Source: Rhizobium sp. NXC24 (GTDB lineage Bacteria > Pseudomonadota > Alphaproteobacteria > Rhizobiales > Rhizobiaceae). From it: a stretch of 64,000 bases of DNA. Where the stretch lies: positions 2,270,501 to 2,334,500 of the forward strand of contig NZ_CP024311.1 in assembly GCF_002944315.1 (NCBI RefSeq). Reading direction: 5' to 3'. Below, piece by piece: positions 57,178 through 64,000 of this stretch. Below the pieces are notes generated by a model. The model was given only the letters and a program-made list of their open reading frames with translations, did not search any database and was not told the origin of the DNA. Position 1 is the stretch's first letter, and each line of letters begins with the position of its first letter. The position numbers and the translations under genes are program-made.

Positions 57178-59466
57178 TCAATTGACGCGATGTACCTCGT
57201 ACGCCTCGCCGTTCAGATTGTTGATCTGCATGACCCGGCCATCCGGAGCAGGCCGCAGCAGATCGATCATCTTCGAATTGGTCCAGTTCATAGCAGCGGA
57301 TCCGTCCGCCATGGGGAACCAGGTCGCGACAGCCTGCCCGCCGACGCGGACGGTGAAATCGTTCAGGAACGTCACCTGCTGACCCGTATTGGTCGCCCAG
57401 GTGCCCACTATGCGACCGAGATTCGGAAACTGGTCCGGGGCCTGCTTCAGGTTGGTGATCACGCAAACCAGACGATCGGGACGGGATGGCCGCGTCACCA
57501 CGGCGGCAAGCTCGTAGGCCGGGTCGATGCTTTTAAACAGGCCAAGCCATTGTCCGGGATGGAGAACCGCGCAATGGCTGTGTCCGTCATCGTAGCAGGC
57601 GATAACGTGATAGTTGATTCGCGCACTGCCGTGCATCTTGCGCAGGAGCTGCGGCAGCACACGCGGCTCGAAATGTTCAAGAACGTCGGCCGAGCAGCAG
57701 ACATCACCCTGCGGGAGATTGTCGACGAGGACATTCGTCGTCCGGAACATGACGTTGGCCGGAAGTTCTCCCATCTGCGCTGATCGAGCCCAATCGAGCC
57801 CGATGACAGTCTCTACGCGGCGCGCGATCTCGTGCAGGAACCGGCCATTGCCGCAACCAACCTCTACGACCACTCTCGGAGATGCCATGTTGATGATATC
57901 GCAGTGATCGACCAGCCAGTTGTTTTCCTGATAGCCTTTGGCGGTGTCATGCAGGCGCTGATAGTCGTTTGCCGTGGTGTTCCGGTGGGCGACGGCGGGA
58001 TCCAACCCCGATGCGTAGCCGCTGCGCAGCAATTCGGCATCGATGGCAGCCTCGGCGAGCGGATTCCCACGCATTTTCACGGCAAGCTCCGCATAGCGTA
58101 TGAATGCTTCGCGCGAGGTGTTGCCGACGACCATTTCGCCGATACTTGCCGCAAGGGCAGCCTGATGCAGGGTGATAGCCGCCTGGGTTGCCGCTTCCAG
58201 CATGACATCGGCATCCGCCGCATGTCCGGCCGGGCGGACAGCTTCATTCTTTTCGGCGGCTAGACGGTCGGCAAGCTCGACGGCCTGGCGGGCGATTCTC
58301 TGCACATTGGCGAGTTCCGCCTGAGACTTGGTGAACATGCGCCTGAAGTCTTCGACCTGGCCGTATGCCCGGAAGAGCTCCTTGCGATCGTCGTGCGGCA
58401 TGATTCCGGCCGGGCGGGAAATCTTCGAAAGCGCGTGGTCCACGCGCTGCTCGATGGTGGAGATATCGTAGATCGAGAAGCAGCAGTGATCGAGATAATA
58501 TGCGAGAAACCTCGCCGCGCGACCATCATCGGCGGGCAAGACGGCTGAGAATGCCTTGTGAAGCTCATCGAGAGACGAGACCGCGGTCGTTGCCAGCTCA
58601 TATTCGCTCGCCGCGAAAGAAAAGACCGGCTTTCCGTAAAGGAGCGCTTCCATGCCGACGCCCGAATTGGCGACGATAACGGAATTGCAGCCTTCGAGAT
58701 GGCGGTGAATCGAGGCGTTGGAGACAATAACGTTCCTGAACTTCCGACGCAGATCGTCCAGCGTTTGCCCGATGACAATGCTCTCGCAAAGAGGGTGACG
58801 CTTCACGACCAGCAAGGTGTCGGTCTGATCCGCCAGCTCCGCCGCGCGATAAAGGACCTCAAGCGTATTCAGCCGGCAGAATTCCGCGACCGGGTCATCC
58901 ACCTTCTGCAACGGAAAATAGACATAGGGACGAGAGACGTCGAAACTTTCCGAGGACTGATTGTATTTGGACAAATTGCGTTTGCGCAGCTCGTCGCGCA
59001 ACGCTCCGATACGCTGACGCGCGGCATGGGTGTCCATGCGGTCGATTGCGGGGGCATGATTCTGCGGAAAGCGAGCAAGCGAACTCCAGCCCGAGAAACC
59101 GTTGGCATCGAAGGAATACCATCCGGCAATAGGCGTCTCCTTGATGCGCCATACATTCGGCTCGTCGCCCACCGAATGGTACGAAAGCACGATGCCGCCC
59201 TCGGGTGCATTGCGTGGCATGTGATGGACGCCACCCATGACAAGCGACATGTTCACCGAAACCGGGCGCTGCGCAAGAACGGAACACAGGCGCACGAACA
59301 TCCAGCGATGGCGGTCTCCGTCCTGGGCGATTGGAAACCATGTCACTGGAACTTCGAGATCGACGGCGATGCGCCCCTGACCTGCGGCAGCCGATCCTTC
59401 CGGCGCTCCCAGAGGCATCAGTTGTTCGCCGGACACAGCGAGATTCCAGCCCGAGTTGATTTGCAT
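57178..59466 (-). CDS. Capsule-synthesis-like / SAM methyltransferase fusion
   Basis: 762 residues from ATG 59466 (MQINSGWNLAV), which follows AAGGA; the frame stays open to 59571. Three parts: a Capsule_synth (KpsS-like) transferase region at about 95-375 (PYVYFPLQKVDDP, LLVVKRHPL, VIVANSGVGMEALLYGKPVFSF); a class I SAM methyltransferase near 530-660 (VVVEVGCGNGRFLHEIA, CCSADVLEHFEP); and a small C-terminal beta domain (GTWATNTGQQVTFLNDF...). The domain pairing suggests one protein that adds and methylates a sugar, perhaps a chain-end cap. Function is inferred. Confidence 0.75.
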   Translation of the reverse strand: MQINSGWNLAVSGEQLMPLGAPEGSAAAGQGRIAVDLEVPVTWFPIAQDGDRHRWMFVRLCSVLAQRPVSVNMSLVMGGVHHMPRNAPEGGIVLSYHSVGDEPNVWRIKETPIAGWYSFDANGFSGWSSLARFPQNHAPAIDRMDTHAARQRIGALRDELRKRNLSKYNQSSESFDVSRPYVYFPLQKVDDPVAEFCRLNTLEVLYRAAELADQTDTLLVVKRHPLCESIVIGQTLDDLRRKFRNVIVSNASIHRHLEGCNSVIVANSGVGMEALLYGKPVFSFAASEYELATTAVSSLDELHKAFSAVLPADDGRAARFLAYYLDHCCFSIYDISTIEQRVDHALSKISRPAGIMPHDDRKELFRAYGQVEDFRRMFTKSQAELANVQRIARQAVELADRLAAEKNEAVRPAGHAADADVMLEAATQAAITLHQAALAASIGEMVVGNTSREAFIRYAELAVKMRGNPLAEAAIDAELLRSGYASGLDPAVAHRNTTANDYQRLHDTAKGYQENNWLVDHCDIINMASPRVVVEVGCGNGRFLHEIARRVETVIGLDWARSAQMGELPANVMFRTTNVLVDNLPQGDVCCSADVLEHFEPRVLPQLLRKMHGSARINYHVIACYDDGHSHCAVLHPGQWLGLFKSIDPAYELAAVVTRPSRPDRLVCVITNLKQAPDQFPNLGRIVGTWATNTGQQVTFLNDFTVRVGGQAVATWFPMADGSAAMNWTNSKMIDLLRPAPDGRVMQINNLNGEAYEVHRVN

Positions 59467-59678
59467 AAGAAGTCCTTCCTTGACCCCACCCACTGCGCAC
59501 AGGATTCCAGCCATGGCTTGCGTCAGGCTGTCTGAGAGATGTCGTGGTTGGATCGATGCCCCGTGCGGCACGGCTTAAGGGGGTCAAGGGCGGACAAGGA
59601 CAGCCCCACGAAAGCAATCTCTCCTATCCAACGGCGAAGCTTGCGCTCCGAATCGCGCCGATGCCCCTGGAGAAGTCG

Positions 59679-60890
59679 ATGTCCTCTATTGAATCCCCCG
59701 TCCTTTCGATCTGCGTTCCGACCTACAATCGGCAGTTCATGCTTGAGCGCAATGTAAGCTTCCACCTGGAGGCCTTTCGCCGGCTCGGCATTTCCTTCGA
59801 GATCGTGATCGTCGACGACTGCTCCACCGACAATACCGCTGCGTATGTGCAATCCATCTCGCATCATCCGGAAATCAATGCCTACCGGCGCGCAAGCAAT
59901 GCCGGTTTTCTCAGCAACTATGCCTTCGCCATGCAGCGCGCCCGCGGCCAATACGCGGTTTTCCTTGGGGACGATGACCTGCTCATTCCGGAAAAAGTCG
60001 TCGAATATATCCGCTTGATGACGGACGACCAGCGGATCGGCATGGTGCAGGCGCCGTGGATGCTCGTCGATGGACGGCCGAGCGGCGGTGACATGCAACC
60101 CTTCTATCACCTGCCCTACCCGACGCGTCACGCGAAGGGCGATTTCCATTCGATGCTGGAATTCATTCTGGAGCGGCACGTCTTCCCAGAGTTCATGATC
60201 ATCAGGCGCGATGTTCTGGCCAAGGCCATCTCCAGCCCGACGCCCTTCATCTTCTGGGCATTTCTCTATACGACCCGCGCGCTCGACAAGGCCGACATCC
60301 TCTTTATGCCGGAACCCTTCGCGCGCGTGACGGCAGTTTCCGATGACCCGCGCCTGCAGCAGGGTAACAAGGAATGCATGTTCCAGTGGGATAGCTACAG
60401 GGGCGGCCTGGAATATCTTGCCTCGCAAGCTCTTCGCGACGGCCGGCTTCCCGCCGAGTACCGGACGTCTCTAATGCAGCGCATCACGCAATTCATGCTG
60501 CAGCGTCAGGCGGTTGCGATGCGCCTGCATGTCAACGCGCAAAATTGGGTCGAGGCTTACATCATGTATCATCGCATGGCGGCCTATCATCCCGCGCCGC
60601 TGCCGCCGGAATCCTACGATCAGATCCGCAAGCTCGCCGGCATCGCGACCGCCGCAACGGAAGCAATCGCATTCAATGGCGAACCAGTGATTGTCGAGCC
60701 GATCGTCGACGACACGACGATCAATCTTCTGCCGCCATCGATCCGGGAACGCTTAAGCCGGGAAGCTCCGCAACTCGATAGGTCCGACAAGCCAAGGGCT
60801 TTCCTTCGCTTCACCCAGAACTTTCCGGCCAATCCCGGTCCCAAGGATGGGTTGTTCGATATTCTCACCTATATCGAACAGTTCGTTTGA
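59679..60890 (+). CDS. Glycosyltransferase family 2
   Basis: 403 residues. GT-A fold with LSICVPTYNRQFML, IVIVDDCSTDNTAAY and FLGDDDLLIPEKVV (DxD). The C-terminal ~180 residues are helical and unassigned. ATG 59679 is preceded by GGAG; earlier ATGs at 59544 and 59661 lack a good site. Divergent from the fusion gene across 212 bp. Probably adds a sugar to the same surface polysaccharide; donor unknown. Confidence 0.88.
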   Translation: MSSIESPVLSICVPTYNRQFMLERNVSFHLEAFRRLGISFEIVIVDDCSTDNTAAYVQSISHHPEINAYRRASNAGFLSNYAFAMQRARGQYAVFLGDDDLLIPEKVVEYIRLMTDDQRIGMVQAPWMLVDGRPSGGDMQPFYHLPYPTRHAKGDFHSMLEFILERHVFPEFMIIRRDVLAKAISSPTPFIFWAFLYTTRALDKADILFMPEPFARVTAVSDDPRLQQGNKECMFQWDSYRGGLEYLASQALRDGRLPAEYRTSLMQRITQFMLQRQAVAMRLHVNAQNWVEAYIMYHRMAAYHPAPLPPESYDQIRKLAGIATAATEAIAFNGEPVIVEPIVDDTTINLLPPSIRERLSREAPQLDRSDKPRAFLRFTQNFPANPGPKDGLFDILTYIEQFV

Positions 60891-60897
60891 GGCTTCC

Positions 60898-61644
60898 TCA
60901 GTCCGGCAGCAACGCCGTGACCGCGATAATCGGGCCGAGCGGGAATAATTCGTCCCGTCTCTGCCATTCCGGTATATCGAGGCTGGAGATGCTGCCGTCG
61001 AGGAAGAGAGCATTGGCGCAGCCGAGATCGTCACGGAACAAGGTCGCGAAATCGTGGAAGCGGACGGCGCCGTCGGACACGGCGAAGATCACCTTACCGT
61101 CCGCCGAAACGCCGACGCCGTTGCGTGTCTTGAAACTGGTGCTGTCTGCCAGGAACGACGGATGCAGCTTGCCGTCGATCACGAGCATCGGGCCGGATTG
61201 CGTTGCGTAGAACGGCTTGATGCCGGAAGCCACGAAGGCCTTGCTCTCCATGATGCCGGCATGGCCCGGCTGAATGTAGAACACGCCGTTCGGCAGCAGA
61301 TGAAAATTGCCCCATCCCTTGTTGACGTTGATCGCTCTCTGCTGCCTACCTTCTTCGATATAGAGGCCCACCGGCGACTGATCGTCCCGGTACATGCCGC
61401 CATTCATGGCAAATCGAACATAGATGCGGTCCTGACGCAGATCGTCTTCCAGCGCCCGGAACGAACCATAGGGCTTGCCGCTACGGTCGTTCTGATAGAG
61501 CCGGATGCCGTCGATGGCAGGATCGAAGGTGCAGACCGTGTAGCTGTCGCCGAGATGCAGGACCTTGCGGCAGGCCTCATCGGCAAAAGCCGTGGTGGCG
61601 CAGGCGAGCAGGGCAAGGGCTATCAGCAATCGGATCAAGCGCAC
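60898..61644 (-). CDS. Exported phosphodiester glycosidase-family protein
   Basis: 248 residues with a signal peptide (cleavage after TTAFA, about residue 21). The body matches the NAGPA/phosphodiester glycosidase family: VRFAMNGGMYRDDQSPVGLYIEEG, FYATQSGPMLVIDG and CANALFLDGSISSL. It may trim phosphodiester-linked sugars of a periplasmic or surface glycan. Ends 7 bp from the convergent GT2 stop. Confidence 0.85.
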   Translation of the reverse strand: MRLIRLLIALALLACATTAFADEACRKVLHLGDSYTVCTFDPAIDGIRLYQNDRSGKPYGSFRALEDDLRQDRIYVRFAMNGGMYRDDQSPVGLYIEEGRQQRAINVNKGWGNFHLLPNGVFYIQPGHAGIMESKAFVASGIKPFYATQSGPMLVIDGKLHPSFLADSTSFKTRNGVGVSADGKVIFAVSDGAVRFHDFATLFRDDLGCANALFLDGSISSLDIPEWQRRDELFPLGPIIAVTALLPD

Positions 61645-61716
61645 AACTCCGCTGCGAATTTCTCAAACATTAGAGCGCAATGGAAATGCGGCAAAAGAAG
61701 GAAATTGCTCGTCTTT

Positions 61717-62403
61717 TTAGGGCTTAAGTGCCGCCATGTGAAAGGCGCGCTGCGCCTGCGAATAGCGGTAGGCCGAGCCCACCGGACAGGCATTGCGCGC
61801 GAGACAACCACCAGCCATGCAGCCGGTTTTCCCTGTGTCCGTGCGCAGATGCGACCGACAGGCCGCAACATCGAAGCCGGTGGACGCAACGGCGTCGACG
61901 GGACAGGCGGTCAGGCACGGCTTTTCGGCACAATGGTCGCAGGGATGCGCAACGGCCATCCTTGCCTCTTCAATCACAGCGGCAAACCCGAGCGCACCGC
62001 GATAGCCGTGCCATAGGCCATAGTCCGGATGGATCAGGATGCCGAGCGGCGATGCCTTCAAACCTTCCGCCTGCATTGCCCATCGCTGAAAGGGCTGCCA
62101 CGGCGGATCGGAGGGGAAATAGGCTGTCGCCTCGAATGCTGCGGCGATAGGCCGTATGACTGCCTTCGACCACTCGTCCAGCGGATCGTTGCGGTCGGCA
62201 CTTTCGGACGATTGCCGCCACCGGGAAAACGGCTCCCAGATCGAGCCGCCGATATTGCCGAGCAGGATCACGCTCCTCGCCGGCATCCCATCGGCTAGTA
62301 GCGGCCCCTCACCTTCGCCGAAGGTAACCGTCCCGCGAACAAAAACTCCGTGCGGAGCAAGCGCCGCACGGAGTTCATCAACCATGACGGAGCCGCCGCT
62401 CAT
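61717..62403 (-). CDS. 4Fe-4S ferredoxin-domain protein
   Basis: 228 residues. Two cysteine sets in the C-terminal third, HPCDHCAEKPCLTACP and CMAGGCLARNACP, bind two 4Fe-4S clusters, distantly like QueG-type reductases but without the cobalamin-binding half's hallmarks. ATG 62403 with AAGGGG upstream. The redox partner is unknown. Confidence 0.75.
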   Translation of the reverse strand: MSGGSVMVDELRAALAPHGVFVRGTVTFGEGEGPLLADGMPARSVILLGNIGGSIWEPFSRWRQSSESADRNDPLDEWSKAVIRPIAAAFEATAYFPSDPPWQPFQRWAMQAEGLKASPLGILIHPDYGLWHGYRGALGFAAVIEEARMAVAHPCDHCAEKPCLTACPVDAVASTGFDVAACRSHLRTDTGKTGCMAGGCLARNACPVGSAYRYSQAQRAFHMAALKP

Positions 62404-62504
62404 CGCGGCCCCTTATATTGATAGTGCGGCCGCCAGACCTCTTTCTGAATCAGATCGGCGACGCGTACCGCGCCGCCTTGCTCCCTGGCGGCCTCGGGCT
62501 CTCT

Positions 62505-64000
62505 TCAGGTGAAAGCGTCCGGCATCGAATCCTTACGCTTCTGGATGTAGGCCAGCAGCGCCTCATCGATCGCAGGATCCAGCGGCGGTGCTTCGTAGTG
62601 GTCGAGCCAGGAGCGGCAAAGCGCATTGGCACGTTCCTCGACGCGCTTCTGGCCCTCAATTTCCCACTGCTCGAAGGAGTTATTGTCAGCCAGTGCCGAA
62701 CGGTAGAAGGCCGTCTGGAAATTGGCCTGCGTATGGCCGCAGCCGAGATAGTGGCTGCCGGGACCGACTTCGCGGATCGCATCCAGCGCCTGGCCATTTT
62801 CCGAAAGATCGACGCCCTCGGCCATTTTCTGCATCATGCCGAGCTGGTCCTGGTCGATCATGAACTTCTCGTAGGACGAGACGAGGCCGCCTTCGAGCCA
62901 GCCGGCGGCATGCAGCACGAAATTCGTGCCGGCAAGCAGCGTCATGTTCAGCGTGTTGGCCGATTCATGCGCCGCCTGCGCATCCGGCACCTTGGAGGCG
63001 CAGAGCGAACCGCCGGTACGGAACGGCAGGCCGAGACGGCGGGCAAGCTGGGCCGAACCGTAGGAAACCAGCGATGGTTCCGGCGTGCCGAAGGTCGGCG
63101 CGCCCGACTGCATGGAGATGGACGCAGCGAAGGTGCCGTAGAGCACCGGCGATCCCTTGCGGATCAACTGCGTGAAGGAAGCGCCGGCCAGAACTTCGGC
63201 CAGGATCTGCGTCAGCGTACCGGCAACCGTCACCGGGCTCATCGCTCCGGAGAGGATGAAGGGCGAAACGACAGAAGCCTGGTTGTGGCGCGCATAGACC
63301 TTCAATGCGCCGAGCATGGTCTCGTCGAACACCATCGGTGAGTTCGCGTTGATCAGGTTCAGCGTGACGCAATTGTTTTCGACGAAATCATCGCCGAAGA
63401 CGATCTTCGCCATGGCGACTGTGTCTTCGGCGCGTTCCGGCGCAGTGACCGAGCCCATGAACGGCTTGTCGGAATATTTGATATGGCTGTAGACCATATC
63501 GAGATGGCGCTTGTTGACGGGAATGTCGACCGGCTCGCAGACCGTGCCGCCCGACGAATGGATCGACGGCGCCATATAGGCGAGCTTCACGAAATTGCGA
63601 AAATCCTCGATCGTCGCGTAACGGCGATTGCCTTCGAGATCGCGGACGAACGGCGGGCCATAGACCGGCGCGAAGATCGTCCCCTTGCCGCCGACATGGG
63701 CGTTGCGGGCGCTGTTGCGCGCATTCCAGGTGAATTCCTTCGGCGCGGTCTTCAAGAGTTCGCGGCAAAGCCCCTTCGGGAAATGGACCCGCTGCCCCTT
63801 GACGTCGGCGCCGGCTTCCTTCCAGAGCGCCAGCGCTTCCGCATCGTCGCGAAACTCGATGCCGATTTCCTCGAGCACCTTATCGGCATTGCGCTCGATA
63901 AGCTGCAGGCCCTCTTCGTCCAATACTTCGTAGACGCCGATCTTGCGGGTAATATATGGAAGCGACGGACCTGGCCCGCCGCCGCTGCGCGATGCGCGCC
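62505..64000 (-). CDS. MttB-family methyltransferase (5' end beyond window)
   Basis: The frame is open past the first in-frame TTG (63923) to the window edge, and the extra residues (PYITRKIGVYEVLDEEG) fit the family, so the gene starts outside. At least 495 residues are visible, including IHSSGGTVCEPVDIPVNKRH, GAPTFGTPEPSLVSYGS and GHTQANFQTAFYRS. It belongs to the non-pyrrolysine relatives of trimethylamine:corrinoid methyltransferase, which demethylate betaines via a corrinoid protein. No internal amber codon. Substrate not shown. Confidence 0.9.
   Translation of the reverse strand, partial: RASRSGGGPGPSLPYITRKIGVYEVLDEEGLQLIERNADKVLEEIGIEFRDDAEALALWKEAGADVKGQRVHFPKGLCRELLKTAPKEFTWNARNSARNAHVGGKGTIFAPVYGPPFVRDLEGNRRYATIEDFRNFVKLAYMAPSIHSSGGTVCEPVDIPVNKRHLDMVYSHIKYSDKPFMGSVTAPERAEDTVAMAKIVFGDDFVENNCVTLNLINANSPMVFDETMLGALKVYARHNQASVVSPFILSGAMSPVTVAGTLTQILAEVLAGASFTQLIRKGSPVLYGTFAASISMQSGAPTFGTPEPSLVSYGSAQLARRLGLPFRTGGSLCASKVPDAQAAHESANTLNMTLLAGTNFVLHAAGWLEGGLVSSYEKFMIDQDQLGMMQKMAEGVDLSENGQALDAIREVGPGSHYLGCGHTQANFQTAFYRSALADNNSFEQWEIEGQKRVEERANALCRSWLDHYEAPPLDPAIDEALLAYIQKRKDSMPDAFT

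Overview
The window reads as chromosomal DNA of a Rhizobium-type alphaproteobacterium (Rhizobiales). The basis is high GC, AcpXL and its very-long-chain fatty acid genes for lipid A, the aerobic (CobN-type) cobalamin pathway, a choline ABC transporter beside betaine-homocysteine methyltransferase, a long-tailed UvrB, and rhizobial palindromic repeats. The assignment rests on protein families only. No rRNA, complete tRNA or CRISPR array was found.

Region 1 (1-9.25 kb) is accessory. The uvrB 3' end is followed by an arsenic cassette (DUF6428-like gene divergent from arsR-aqpS-arsC), and then by a second, diverged copy of the last ~165 bp of uvrB. Next comes an AT-rich antiviral dCTP deaminase gene (avcD type), with a 59-codon gene directly downstream whose ribosome binding site lies inside the end of avcD. 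A class III cyclase and an IS110-family element complete the region.

Region 2 (9.25-22.1 kb) holds a ROK glucokinase divergent from a GH15 glucoamylase, a P-loop kinase-like gene, cspA with a strong terminator, a 159-bp palindromic repeat, dusA, an EamA exporter, an FAH hydrolase with a gamma-carbonic anhydrase, the zinc locus (znuC-znuB-zur divergent from znuA over tandem Zur-like boxes), and a PAS-domain protein.

Region 3 (22.3-27.8 kb) is the VLCFA-lipid A cluster acpXL-fabZXL-fabF2XL-fabF1XL-adhXL-lpxXL. FabF2XL lacks the catalytic Cys, so the two synthases resemble a KS/chain-length-factor pair.

Region 4 (28-49 kb) is cobalamin biosynthesis. cobA-cobB-cobC-cobD are coupled by start/stop overlaps, and cobE and cobQ stand apart. 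A second operon starts from a good promoter, runs through an unusually long AdoCbl riboswitch and a 30-codon ORF, and continues cobP-cobW-[higBA]-cobN-cupin-cobO. The cupin resembles DMSP lyases and overlaps both neighbours by 4 nt. cobN carries an in-frame stretch that reads as the 3' end of a tRNA. Interspersed genes encode an L,D-transpeptidase, nucleoside hydrolase, TauE exporter, alkylation-repair protein, WYL regulator and ClC channel.

Region 5 (49-64 kb) begins with a small 47-codon gene and a long non-coding stretch. The choline transporter choX-choW-choV and bmt follow, then a surface-polysaccharide group (glf, DUF707-type protein, a capsule-synthesis/methyltransferase fusion, a GT2 glycosyltransferase, a phosphodiester glycosidase). 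The window ends with a 4Fe-4S protein and an MttB-family methyltransferase cut by the window edge. choXWV, bmt and mttB together suggest uptake and demethylation of choline-derived betaines.
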